Positions 9,378 through 17,836 of a DNA stretch of 64,000 bases are shown here, one piece after another. Position 1 is the stretch's first letter, and each line of letters starts with the position of its first letter. Source of the stretch: Streptomyces sp. 11x1 (GTDB lineage: Bacteria > Actinomycetota > Actinomycetes > Streptomycetales > Streptomycetaceae). The DNA lies in the NCBI RefSeq assembly GCF_032598905.1, contig NZ_CP122458.1, forward strand, positions 7,465,001 to 7,529,000. The letters are read 5' to 3'. Below the pieces are notes generated by a model. The model saw nothing but the letters and a program-made list of their open reading frames with translations. It had not been told where the DNA came from and did not search any database. The translations under genes and the position numbers were made by a program.

Positions 9378-9567
9378 GCGGTCATCCTGCCCTCTCGGTC
9401 CTGATCACGACAACGCGGGGGCGGCGAACCGCCGATGAGAACGTTCAGCGCCCGACACCGCCGGGTTACCAGAACTTCACGCCGGCCGGGAACTGATGTC
9501 ACACATTTGTACGTACTATTACCGGCCACGATCGTGACCGGATGCCGAGCAAGCGCGGGGGAACCAC
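9378..9567. promoter_or_regulatory. Divergent promoter region of terD3 and the Ter biosynthetic module
   Basis: 190 bp between divergent genes. A palindrome CACGATCGTG at 9529-9538, extended imperfectly as GGCCACGATCGTGACC, lies about 30 bases before the CitE-like start. An AT-richer stretch (GTACGTACTATTA) lies just upstream at about 9510-9522. I cannot assign a regulator. Confidence 0.35.
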
Positions 9568-10743
9568 ATGCGTCATTTCGGGCACATAGCCCCTGAGGAG
9601 CGGCGGCGTCTCTTCCACCGGGAGCCCGGCGTCTTCGACGCCGACTCCCCGGCCCGGGTGCTCGCCGCCGCGCTCGGTGCCACGCTCTACAGCCCGGCGA
9701 CCCGGGAGCGGCTCGCCGACGACATCGTCAAGCAGGCCGGTCGCGGTGTGGTCTCCATGGTGCTCTGCCTGGAGGACTCCATCGACGACGCCGAGGTCGT
9801 GGGCGCCGAGGAGAACCTCGTCCGGCAGTTCACCGACCTCACCGACCTCGCCGACCGGCCGGACGTCGAGCTTCCGCTGCTCTTCATCAGGGTCCGCCTC
9901 CCCGAGCAGATACCCGACCTGGTCAGGCGGTTCGGCCCGGCCGTGCGGCTGCTGTCCGGTTTCGTGTTCCCCAAGTTCACCGAGGAACGGGGCGTGGCCT
10001 TCCTGGAGGCGCTCACCGCCGCCGAGGCCGCGAGCGGACGGCGGCTGTTCGGGATGCCGGTCCTCGAATCGCCCGAGCTGATGTACCGGGAGACGCGCGT
10101 AGAGGCGCTCCAGGGCATCGCCCACACCGTCGACAAGTACCGCGACCGCGTCCTCGCGCTGCGTCTGGGCGTCACCGACTTCTGCTCCTCCTACGCGCTG
10201 CGCCGGGCACCGGACATGACCGCGTACGACGTCCAGATCGTCGCCTCCGTGATCGCCGACGTGGTGAACGTGCTCGGCCGCGCCGACGGCACCGGGTTCA
10301 CGGTGACCGGGCCGGTGTGGGAGTACTTCCGGGTCCAGGAGCGGATGTTCAAGCCGCAGCTGCGCACCAGCCCCTTCCTGGCGAACCGGGCCGGGGAACT
10401 GCGCGAGTCGCTCATCGAGCACGCGCTGGACGGTCTGCTGCGCGAGATCTCCCTCGACCAGGCCAACGGGCTGCTCGGCAAGACCTGCATCCATCCCTCG
10501 CACGTGCTGCCGGTGCACGCGCTGTCCGTGGTCAGCCACGAGGAGTACGGCGACGCCCAGGACATCGTGCGGCCCGACCGCCACGGGGGCGGTGTCCTGC
10601 GCTCGGCCTCCCGGAACAAGATGAACGAGGTCAAGCCGCACCGCGCCTGGGCGGAAAGGGTTCTGCAGCGCGCCGAGGTGTTCGGTGTCGCCAACGAGGA
10701 CATCGGGTTCGTGGACCTGCTGGCCGCGGGCCTGCCCGACTGA
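9568..10743 (+). CDS. CitE-like (HpcH/HpaI) aldolase/lyase of the Ter biosynthetic module
   Basis: 391-residue TIM-barrel protein of the citrate-lyase beta-subunit superfamily. Recognisable blocks are VVSMVLCLEDSIDDAEV (about residue 60, acidic metal ligand), LPLLFIRVR, RRLFGMPVLESPELMY (about residue 155) and KTCIHPSHVLPVHALSVV (about residue 305). The start MRHFGHIAPEERRRLF is typical of the version encoded with TerD and PRTase genes, which comparative genomics (the Ter stress-response analysis of Anantharaman, Iyer and Aravind) placed in a predicted nucleoside-like metabolite pathway. First gene of a likely three-gene operon; 60 bp to the next gene. Confidence 0.88.
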   Translation: MRHFGHIAPEERRRLFHREPGVFDADSPARVLAAALGATLYSPATRERLADDIVKQAGRGVVSMVLCLEDSIDDAEVVGAEENLVRQFTDLTDLADRPDVELPLLFIRVRLPEQIPDLVRRFGPAVRLLSGFVFPKFTEERGVAFLEALTAAEAASGRRLFGMPVLESPELMYRETRVEALQGIAHTVDKYRDRVLALRLGVTDFCSSYALRRAPDMTAYDVQIVASVIADVVNVLGRADGTGFTVTGPVWEYFRVQERMFKPQLRTSPFLANRAGELRESLIEHALDGLLREISLDQANGLLGKTCIHPSHVLPVHALSVVSHEEYGDAQDIVRPDRHGGGVLRSASRNKMNEVKPHRAWAERVLQRAEVFGVANEDIGFVDLLAAGLPD

Positions 10744-10803
10744 CCGCCGCACTCGCCCGGCCATCCACGGGCCGTACCGATCGCCGTACCGACTAAGGAA
10801 TCG

Positions 10804-13347
10804 ATGAACAACGCAGCGAACGACACGACCGGGGCCCGTGGCGGAGTCTGGTCCGGGGCCTGGGTCCGTGAACGGCTCGGCGTCGAACTGGTCGGAAACG
10901 AGGAGCTGACCGGGCTCCTGGGGCTCGCTTTGCGGCGCAATCCCAAGCGGGCGCATCTGCTGGTGTCGAACGTCCTCGGCAAGCATGTGCCGCAGTCCCC
11001 GGCCGTCGTCCACGGGCACGGGTTCGCGCTCGGCCGCCGGGTGCGGCAGCTGCTTGGGGAGGACGGGGCGCGGGCCGCGGTCGTCCTCGGGTACGCCGAG
11101 ACCGCCACCGGGCTCGGGCACTCCGTCGCGGACGGGGTGGGCGAGGCGCCCTACCTCCACTCCACCCGGCGTCCCGTCGAGGGGGTCGCCCAGGCCGGGG
11201 GCTTCGAGGAGTCCCACTCCCACGCGACCTCGCACCTGCTGCTGCCGGAGGACCCCGCGCTGCTCGCGGGGCCGGGGCCGCTGGTGCTCGTCGACGACGA
11301 GTTCTCCACCGGGAACACGGTCCTCAACACCATCCGCGCGCTGCACGAGCGGTATCCGCGGGAGAGGTACGTCGTGGTGGCACTGGTCGACATGCGGTCG
11401 GCCGCCGACCAGGGGCGGCTGGCCGCGTTCGCCCGGGAGATCGGGGCGCGCGTCGACCTGGTGACCGCGGCGAAGGGGACCGTGCGGCTGCCGGAGGGGG
11501 TGCTGGAGAAGGGACAGGCGCTCGTGGCGATGTACGAAGGCGCGGCGGCCGCGAGCACGGATGCCGGTCCGGCTGCGGGCGTGGGCACGGGCACGGGCGT
11601 CGCCACGGCTGGGGCTACGGCGGCCGGGGTCACGCGGGTCGAGCTGGGCTGGCCCGTCGGCGTGCCCGACGGGGGGCGGCACGGCTTCACCCCTGCGCAT
11701 CGGGCACGGCTGAAGAGCGCGTTGCCCGCGATGGCCGCGCGCCTCGCCGAGGCGCTGCCGCCGGGGGCCCGCCGGGTGCTCGTGCTCGGTTTCGAGGAGC
11801 TGATGTACGCCCCGCTGGCGCTCGCCCGGGAGCTGGAGAAGTCGGCCGCGGAAGGGCTGGAGATACGGTTCTCCACCACCACGCGGTCGCCCGTCCTCGC
11901 CGTCGACGACCCCGGCTACGCGATACGCAGCCGCCTTGTCTTCCCGGCCCACGACGACCCGGCGGACGGGCCGGGGGAGCGGTACGCCTACAACGTGGCC
12001 GGCGGCGGCTTCGACGCGGTGGTCGCGGTCGTCGACTCGGTCGCGGACACGGCCGCACTGCACGCCGACGCCGGCCTGCTGGCCACCCTCGCCGCCCACG
12101 TGCCCGGCGTACTCCTCGCCGTGGTCCCGTCGTACGTCCCGCCGACCGTGCCGGCGCCCCCGACCCCGCACTTCCCCGAAAGGCCAGCCATGCTCCCCGA
12201 GCCCCTCCGCGGCCCCGACTTCTCCTCCTACGCCGCCGACGAGGTGGGCTGGCTGCTGCAAGACCTCTCCGACGTGACGCTGGAGGCGCCCACCGAGGAG
12301 CGGGAGGAGGCCATCCAGAGCGGGGGCGCGCACTACGCCGAGTCCCTGCCGGTCGAGTACCAGCCGAGCGAGCAGTACCAGGCCCTCTTCCACAGCGCGC
12401 TCGACACGTCCGCCGAACGCATCGCCGTCGCCGTGGGCGTGGTCACCGAGACCGTGCTGGCCGAGCGGTCGGCGCCGCCCGTCCTGGTGTCGCTGGCCCG
12501 TGCCGGGACGCCCGTGGGCGTGCTGATGCGGCGATGGGCGCGGCACCGCCACGACATCGAGGTGCCGCACTACGCCGTGTCCATCGTGCGGGGCCGCGGT
12601 ATCGACGCCAACGCGCTGCGCTGGCTCGCCGACCGTCACGACCCCGCCGACGTCGTGTTCGTCGACGGCTGGACCGGCAAGGGCGCGATCACCCGGGAAC
12701 TCGCCGCCGCCATCGAGGAGTTCGAGGCGTCCGACGTCATCACCGGGTTCGACCCCGAGATCGCCGTCCTCGCCGACCCGGGCTCGTGCGTGCGGACCTA
12801 CGGCACGCGGGAGGACTTCCTGATCCCCTCCGCCTGCCTCAACTCCACCGTCTCCGGGCTGATCTCACGGACCGTGCTGCGTGCGGACCTCGTCGGGCCC
12901 GACGACTTCCACGGTGCCAAGTTCTACCGGGAGCTGGCCGGCGTCGATGTGTCGGTGGACTTCCTGGACGCCATAACCGCCCGCTTCCCGGAGGTCGAGG
13001 ACGCGGTCGACGTCCGGACCAAGGAACTGCTCGCCGCCGACCGCACTCCCACCTGGGAGGGCTGGGCCGCCGTCGAGCGGATCAGCGAGGAGTACGGGAT
13101 CCACGACGTCAACCTGGTCAAGCCCGGTGTCGGCGAGACCACTCGGGTGCTGCTGCGCCGGGTACCGTGGAAGATCCTCGCGCGGGCCGGGGCGGGCGCG
13201 GACCTCGACCACGTACGTCTGCTCGCCGACCAGAGAGGGGTACCGGTGGAAGAGGTGGCCGAACTGCCGTACACATGCGTGGGGTTGATCCACCCGAAGT
13301 TCACGCGGGGCGCCACCGGCGCCGACGGCAAGGCGGTGGCGGTCTGA
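10804..13347 (+). CDS. Fused PRTase_2-TRSP-PRTase_1-PELOTA protein of the Ter biosynthetic module
   Basis: 847 residues. Domain order: (1) orotate-PRTase-like domain with the PRPP loop LVLVDDEFSTGNTVLNT (about residues 160-176); (2) TRSP domain with its name-giving motif in STTTRSPVLAVDD (about residue 355); (3) a second PRTase-like domain (StiP-type) with PVLVSLARAGTPVG and the PRPP-loop-like VVFVDGWTGKGAITREL (about residue 618); (4) a C-terminal PELOTA-like RNA-binding domain ending VAELPYTCVGLIHPKF. A Gly/Ala/Thr-rich linker (about residues 245-280) separates the first two. ATG follows TAAGGAATCG. The stop overlaps the HAD start (TGATG), so translation is coupled. Confidence 0.9.
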   Translation: MNNAANDTTGARGGVWSGAWVRERLGVELVGNEELTGLLGLALRRNPKRAHLLVSNVLGKHVPQSPAVVHGHGFALGRRVRQLLGEDGARAAVVLGYAETATGLGHSVADGVGEAPYLHSTRRPVEGVAQAGGFEESHSHATSHLLLPEDPALLAGPGPLVLVDDEFSTGNTVLNTIRALHERYPRERYVVVALVDMRSAADQGRLAAFAREIGARVDLVTAAKGTVRLPEGVLEKGQALVAMYEGAAAASTDAGPAAGVGTGTGVATAGATAAGVTRVELGWPVGVPDGGRHGFTPAHRARLKSALPAMAARLAEALPPGARRVLVLGFEELMYAPLALARELEKSAAEGLEIRFSTTTRSPVLAVDDPGYAIRSRLVFPAHDDPADGPGERYAYNVAGGGFDAVVAVVDSVADTAALHADAGLLATLAAHVPGVLLAVVPSYVPPTVPAPPTPHFPERPAMLPEPLRGPDFSSYAADEVGWLLQDLSDVTLEAPTEEREEAIQSGGAHYAESLPVEYQPSEQYQALFHSALDTSAERIAVAVGVVTETVLAERSAPPVLVSLARAGTPVGVLMRRWARHRHDIEVPHYAVSIVRGRGIDANALRWLADRHDPADVVFVDGWTGKGAITRELAAAIEEFEASDVITGFDPEIAVLADPGSCVRTYGTREDFLIPSACLNSTVSGLISRTVLRADLVGPDDFHGAKFYRELAGVDVSVDFLDAITARFPEVEDAVDVRTKELLAADRTPTWEGWAAVERISEEYGIHDVNLVKPGVGETTRVLLRRVPWKILARAGAGADLDHVRLLADQRGVPVEEVAELPYTCVGLIHPKFTRGATGADGKAVAV

Positions 13348-14165
13348 TGCCGGGCCCCAGGGTTCTCGTCGCGAGCGATCTCGACCGTACGCTCATCTAC
13401 TCGTCCGCCGCGCTCGCGCTGACCATGCCGGACGCGCGGGCGCCCCGGCTGCTCACCGTCGAGGTTCACGAGAGCAGGCCGCTGTCGTACATGACGGAGA
13501 CAGCCGCGGGGCTGCTGGCCGAGCTGGGCGACACGGCGGTGTTCGTGCCGACCACGACCCGGACGCGCAAGCAGTACCAGCGGATCAATCTGCCGGGCCC
13601 GGAGCCGACGTACGCGATCTGCGCCAACGGCGGACACCTGCTGGTGGACGGGGCCACGGACCTCGACTGGCACACGCGGGTCACCGCCCGGCTCGCGGAC
13701 GAGTGCGCGCCGCTCGCCGAGGTGCGGGACCACCTGGAGACCACGGCGCACCCGGCGTGGGTGCGCAAGCACCGTGTCGCGGAGGAGCTGTTCGTCTATC
13801 TCGTCGTCGAGCGTGAGCTGCTCCCCGAGGAGTGGGTGAAGGACCTCGCGGTCTGGGCCGAGAACCGCGGGTGGACCGTCTCGCTGCAGGGGCGCAAGCT
13901 CTACGCCGTGCCGAAGCCGCTCACCAAGTCGGCGGCGATGAGGGAGGTCGCTCGGCGGACGGGGGTCGAGTTGACCTTGGCCGCGGGGGACTCCCTGCTC
14001 GACGAGGATCTGTTGCTCGCGGCGGATCGGGCCTGGCGGCCCGGGCACGGGGAGCTGGCCGAGGCGGGGTTCTTGGGGCCGGGGGTGAGTGCGCTGCCCG
14101 AGCGGGGGGTGTTGGCCGGGGAGCGGATTCTTCGGGAGTTCTTGCGGGCCTGTCGGGAGCGGTGA
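13347..14165 (+). CDS. HAD-superfamily phosphatase of the Ter biosynthetic module
   Basis: 272 residues, starting MPGPRVLVASDLDRTLIYSS, where DLDRT is the catalytic HAD motif I (nucleophile D11). FVPTTTRTRKQYQRI supplies motif II, KSAAMREVARR the motif III lysine region and AAGDSLLDEDLL motif IV. This is a Cof/sucrose-phosphatase-like type, expected to dephosphorylate the small-molecule product of the PRTases. The ATG overlaps the stop of the upstream gene by one base. No ATP-grasp gene, another usual member of such modules, follows; the next gene is DedA on the other strand. Confidence 0.9.
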   Translation: MPGPRVLVASDLDRTLIYSSAALALTMPDARAPRLLTVEVHESRPLSYMTETAAGLLAELGDTAVFVPTTTRTRKQYQRINLPGPEPTYAICANGGHLLVDGATDLDWHTRVTARLADECAPLAEVRDHLETTAHPAWVRKHRVAEELFVYLVVERELLPEEWVKDLAVWAENRGWTVSLQGRKLYAVPKPLTKSAAMREVARRTGVELTLAAGDSLLDEDLLLAADRAWRPGHGELAEAGFLGPGVSALPERGVLAGERILREFLRACRER

Positions 14166-14188
14166 CCTCCGGGGGGTGACTGTGCCGG

Positions 14189-14926
14189 TCAGGGGGTGGG
14201 GGTGCTGTGCGTTTCGGGCCGCGGGTGCTCTGTGGCTTGTCGCGCCCGCGCGGCGGAGCCGCATGTGTCAGCGCCCCGCGCCCCTTGACCCTGGCTGCCG
14301 CGGTCCTTTTTCAGGAAGCGGGCCAGTGTGAATGCCAGAACCGCTATGGCTGCCGCCCCCAGCACGATCTTCGAGTACGTCGAGACGATCGCCGTGACCT
14401 CTGTCCAGTTGGCGCCCAGGAAGTAGCCGGCCAGGACGAAGATCGTGTTCCAGATGGCGCTGCCCAGAGTGGTCAGCAGGGTGAAGACGGGCAGGGGCAT
14501 GCGTTCCACGCCGGCCGGGACCGAGATGAGGCTGCGGAAGACCGGGATCATCCGGCCGAAGAAGATCGCCTTGGTGCCGTGTTTGAGGAACCAGGCTTCC
14601 GTCTTCTCGATGTCCGATACCTTGACCAGGGGCAGCTTCGCGGCGATGGCGATCGTGCGGTCGCGGCCGATGAGGGCGCCGACGCCGTAGAGGGCGAGGG
14701 CGCCGACCACGGAGCCCGCGGTGGTCCACAGCAGGGCGGCGAAGAGGTTCATCTGCCCGGTGCTCGCGGCGAAGCCGGCGAGGGGGAGGATGACCTCGCT
14801 GGGGATCGGTGGGAAGAGGTTCTCCAGCGCCACGGCGAGGCCCGCGCCCGGCGCCCCCAGCAGATCCATCAGACCGATGATCCACAGGGGCGCGCCGCTC
14901 ATCGACTCCGCTTGCATGGCTGTCAT
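14189..14926 (-). CDS. DedA family (VTT-domain) membrane protein
   Basis: 245 residues with about five to six hydrophobic segments. The family motif ENLFPPIPSEVILPLAGF is at residues 35-52 and the signature FFGRMIPVFRSLISVPAGVERM at about 128-150. DedA proteins act in lipid-carrier or phospholipid flipping and membrane homeostasis. The cytosolic tail (from about residue 210) is largely encoded by a dispersed repeat (14236-14290), giving a sequence (QGARGADTCGSAARARQ) with no family support. A direct repeat at 14951-14966 lies just upstream. Confidence 0.93.
   Translation of the reverse strand: MTAMQAESMSGAPLWIIGLMDLLGAPGAGLAVALENLFPPIPSEVILPLAGFAASTGQMNLFAALLWTTAGSVVGALALYGVGALIGRDRTIAIAAKLPLVKVSDIEKTEAWFLKHGTKAIFFGRMIPVFRSLISVPAGVERMPLPVFTLLTTLGSAIWNTIFVLAGYFLGANWTEVTAIVSTYSKIVLGAAAIAVLAFTLARFLKKDRGSQGQGARGADTCGSAARARQATEHPRPETHSTPTP
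14236..14290 (+). repeat. Dispersed GC-rich element, second type, inside the DedA coding tail
   Basis: GCTTGTCGCGCCCGCGCGGCGGAGCCGC, a short spacer GTGTCA and then GCGCCCCGCGCCCCTTGACC. It contains the GCGGCGGAGCCGC palindrome and ends in the GCGCCCC block shared with the other elements. I recall this arrangement as common between Streptomyces genes. Here it lies inside the 3' end of a coding frame. Confidence 0.55.
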
Positions 14927-14950
14927 GGGGGCACGCTAGGCGAACGAAGC

Positions 14951-14966
14951 TGAAGGGAGCCTGAGG
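14951..14966 (-). promoter_or_regulatory. Direct repeat TGAAG-N6-TGAGG upstream of DedA
   Basis: TGAAG at 14951 and TGAGG at 14962 are 11 bp apart, one helical turn, 25-40 bases upstream of the DedA start. The same spacing and sequence occur upstream of the aerolysin-like gene (42174 and 42185). Spacing of 11 bp is typical of OmpR/PhoP-family response-regulator sites. Confidence 0.35.
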
Positions 14967-15014
14967 GGTGCGTGAACGTTCGGGGGGCGGGGTCCGTTGA
15001 TCGAGGTGTGTTGA

Positions 15015-15236
15015 TCAACCGCAGCAGCCGCCACCGCAGCACCTGCCACCACCACCGCCCGCCCGGGGCGCCGGGGCGGACGCGGCGGCCGACCCTCCGA
15101 CGGCGACCGTCGACAGCAGTTTGACCGTGTCGGAGTGGCCCTCGGGGCAGTCCGCGGGGGCGGAGGACTCGGCCATCGGGCGGCTCAGTTCGAAGGTGTC
15201 GCCGCAGGTCCGGCAGCGGTACTCGTAGCGAGGCAT
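15015..15236 (-). CDS. FmdB family zinc-ribbon protein
   Basis: 73 residues. The N-terminal MPRYEYRCRTCGDTFELSRPM is the FmdB zinc ribbon. CRTC supplies the first Cys pair, but the second pair is incomplete (a single Cys in DCPEGH plus a His). The C-terminus is a Gly/Cys-rich tail, GGGGGRCCGGGCCG, with four Cys that may bind metal. Function unknown beyond a putative regulatory role. It stands alone, 88 bp upstream of the DedA gene on the same strand. Confidence 0.92.
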   Translation of the reverse strand: MPRYEYRCRTCGDTFELSRPMAESSAPADCPEGHSDTVKLLSTVAVGGSAAASAPAPRAGGGGGRCCGGGCCG

Positions 15237-15599
15237 GGGGTCAGGCTAACCGGCGTTCGGGAGGCGGCAAGGGCGCCGCGTTCTGCCTGGTCGGTCACAG
15301 TGGCCAAAATTTCACGCTACCGACAGAAGCGTTTGTGAAAGTGACTGATAATTTGTGGTCGCCGTGTGGAGACCGGGAGGCCGGGGGAACAAGGGGCTCA
15401 CTGCCGCGGATGTGGCGGCCGTGACCATCCGCGCGGCGGTGCCAAGTGGGGAGGGGGGGGACAGTCATGACCGCTGTCCTTGGTCGATCGGGAGACACGT
15501 CTCCCGGTCGGATAGTCGCCGTGCGCGGGCGGAAGGTTGCCGCGCACCGCCGAATCGTTGCTGGGCACCGCTCGGGCCGTCCGCGTACGGGGGCCCGCC
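15237..15599. other. Intergenic leader before the penicillin-binding protein
   Basis: 363 bp between the divergent FmdB and PBP genes. It has an AT-rich patch at 15300-15360 (AAAATTTCACG ... GATAATTTGTGG), suited to promoters, a G8 run at about 15453-15460 and a small dyad GGACAG-N9-CTGTCC (15459-15479). A TTG at 15537 in frame with the PBP could be its start. I see no separate gene here. Confidence 0.4.
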
Positions 15600-17789
15600 G
15601 TGGCTAGCCGGGGGAAGGGGAAGGGGCAGCAGGAGGGGGTGCCGGAGGAGTCCGACCTCACCATGCAGCTGAAGCTCCCGCCGGCCCCGGCGGACGAGAC
15701 CATGCAGCTGCGGGTGCTGGAGCCGGGTACGTTCGACCTCCCGCAGGAGCCGTCGGCGTCGGGCAGACGCGGCAGACGCAAGGCGCCCAGGCCGTCGGTT
15801 CTGGCCAGATTCACCGCGGTCGCCGGCGCGCGACTGGCCCCGTTCGCTCCCTTCGCCCGCCGGATGCGCCCGCAGTACCCCCGTCCGGGCCGTGCCGACT
15901 GGCGTCGCTGGGTGCCGTCCTGGCGGCAGTCGCTGGGGGCCGCCGGGCTGGCCGTGGGCATCAGCGGCATGTTCCTGACCGTCGCCTACGCCGCCACGGA
16001 CATACCGGAGGACCTCAACACCTTCGCCACCCAGCAGGACAACGTGTACTTCTGGTCCGACGGCACCCCCATGGCCCGTACCGGCTGGGTGCGACGGCAG
16101 GCGATGCCCCTGAAGGACGTCCCCCAGGACGTGCGCTGGGCGGTCCTCGCGGCGGAGAACGCGAGCTTCTACTCCGACCCCGGCATCTCCGTGAGCGGCA
16201 TCACCCGCGCCCTGGTGCGCACCGTCGGCGAGGGCGACACCCAGGGTGGCTCGACCATCACCCAGCAGTACGTCAAGAACGTCTACCTGACCCAGGACCG
16301 CTCGCTCGGCCGCAAGTTCGACGAGGCGTTGCTCGCCCTCAAGCTCGACAACCAGATGAGCAAGGACGAGATCCTGGAGGGCTACCTCAACACCAGCTGG
16401 TTCGGCCGCGGCACCTACGGCATCCAGCGGGCCGCCCAGGCGTACTACGCCAAGGACGTCAGCGAGCTGAACGTCAGCGAGGCCGCGGTCCTCGCCTCCC
16501 TCCTCAAGGGCGCGGGCCTCTACGACCCCACCCTGAGCAAGGCCAACCGGGAACGGGCGGTCGATCGCTGGGAGTGGATCCTGGACCGGATGGTGGACAT
16601 CGGCAAGCTGTCCAAGGCCGAGCGCGCCAAGTACACGAAGTTCCCCGAGCCGATCGAACAGTCGAGCCAGTACGACACCGGCAAGCAGAGCGACTACCTG
16701 GTGCAGCTGGCCTCCCAGTACGCGAAGAAGGCGGCGAACCTCAGCGATCAGGAGTTCGACCGGGGTGGCTACCAGATCTACACGACCTTCGACAAGGACC
16801 GGCAGAACGAGCTGACCGACGCCGTCACCAAGGCCCGCAAGGAAGTCCGCGAGGACAACCCGAAGCAGGCGCGGACCGCGCACTTCGGCGCCTCCTCGGT
16901 CGCCGCCGACGGCCGGATCCTCGCCGTCTACGGCGGCCCCGACCACCGCAGACAGGGATTCAACGAGTCGAACGCGACCACCGTCCCGGCCGGCTCGGCC
17001 TTCCTCCCCTTCGTCTACGCGGCGGGGCTGGAACACGGTGTCGTCAAGGAGCGCGGCGGCGGGGCTACACCTGTCACCCCGCAGACGATCTACGACGGCA
17101 ACGACGGCGTGCCGGTGACCACCCCCGAGGGGCCCTACTGGGACCGGGGCGGCGACCAGGTCTCCGCCCGCAACGACGGCAAGAAGTCCTGGGGCCCGAT
17201 CACCCTGCACGACGCGCTCGCCCGGTCGGTGAACACCCCGTTCATGCAGCTCGGCATGGACACCGGTCTGGCAAAGGTGCGAAGCACCGCCGAGGCGGCC
17301 GGACTGCTCTCCTCCAGCTTCGGCGCACAGGTGCCGGCGCTGTCCGTGGGCAGCGCCACACCCAGCGCGATCCGTATGGCCAGCGGCTACAGCACCTTCG
17401 CCGCGCTGGGCAAGCACACCGAGCCGTACTCCGTGCGGAAGGTGACCCACAACGGGTCCAAGGTCACCCTGGACAACCCGAAGCCGAAGCGCGCGATGAG
17501 CGGCAAGGTGGCCGCCGAGGTCACCTCGGCGCTCACCGACGCCTACCGCGCCGCCCACCCCAACTCGCCCGGTGCCGCCTCCTTCGAAGTGGCCGCCAAG
17601 GGCGGGACCACCCAGGACGACAAGGCCGCCTGGTACGTCGGAACGGCCGACGAGGTATCGACCGCCGTCGTCGTCTACCGCATCGACCTGGCCAAGAGCC
17701 TGGAGCCGCTGCCGCTCGACGGGATCGCCGGAACACCCAACGCCGGGGTCCCCTACGACATCTGGTCCAGTGCGATGAGGATCGGCTGA
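15600..17789 (+). CDS. Class A penicillin-binding protein with degenerate transpeptidase motif
   Basis: About 729 residues: a cytosolic basic/Pro-rich N-terminus, one TM segment (about residues 110-135), a GT51 glycosyltransferase domain and a transpeptidase-like domain. GT51 motifs are present: ENASFYSDPG (Glu about 186; the usual ED..F..H.G has N and D replacements), QGGSTITQQYVKN (about 215), RKFDEALLALKLD and LNTSWFGRGTYGI. In the transpeptidase domain the SxxK motif reads S-A-F-L (Ser 466, Lys replaced by Leu, codon CTC at 17004-17006). SVN (about 544) and KGGTT in place of KTGTT are kept. GTG 15600 is chosen; TTG 15537 is an alternative. Confidence 0.9.
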   Translation: MASRGKGKGQQEGVPEESDLTMQLKLPPAPADETMQLRVLEPGTFDLPQEPSASGRRGRRKAPRPSVLARFTAVAGARLAPFAPFARRMRPQYPRPGRADWRRWVPSWRQSLGAAGLAVGISGMFLTVAYAATDIPEDLNTFATQQDNVYFWSDGTPMARTGWVRRQAMPLKDVPQDVRWAVLAAENASFYSDPGISVSGITRALVRTVGEGDTQGGSTITQQYVKNVYLTQDRSLGRKFDEALLALKLDNQMSKDEILEGYLNTSWFGRGTYGIQRAAQAYYAKDVSELNVSEAAVLASLLKGAGLYDPTLSKANRERAVDRWEWILDRMVDIGKLSKAERAKYTKFPEPIEQSSQYDTGKQSDYLVQLASQYAKKAANLSDQEFDRGGYQIYTTFDKDRQNELTDAVTKARKEVREDNPKQARTAHFGASSVAADGRILAVYGGPDHRRQGFNESNATTVPAGSAFLPFVYAAGLEHGVVKERGGGATPVTPQTIYDGNDGVPVTTPEGPYWDRGGDQVSARNDGKKSWGPITLHDALARSVNTPFMQLGMDTGLAKVRSTAEAAGLLSSSFGAQVPALSVGSATPSAIRMASGYSTFAALGKHTEPYSVRKVTHNGSKVTLDNPKPKRAMSGKVAAEVTSALTDAYRAAHPNSPGAASFEVAAKGGTTQDDKAAWYVGTADEVSTAVVVYRIDLAKSLEPLPLDGIAGTPNAGVPYDIWSSAMRIG

Positions 17790-17836
17790 CCACCGATGAG
17801 CACCCGCACCCGCCACCCTCGCAGAATGAGCCGTAC

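Noticed and set aside
12534..13346. N-terminal extension of the HAD frame within the PRTase gene
   Set aside because: Arg/Pro-rich shadow; the HAD motif DLDRT lies ten residues after ATG 13347, which overlaps the upstream stop.
14166..14188. A missing ATP-grasp gene at the end of the Ter biosynthetic module
   Set aside because: Looked for because such modules often include one; the next gene is DedA on the opposite strand, and no ATP-grasp motif was seen elsewhere in the window.
16574..17836. Start of the NodB-like frame inside the PBP gene
   Set aside because: The residues are a shadow of the PBP; the NodB-like protein begins at ATG 17837 with a signal-anchor.
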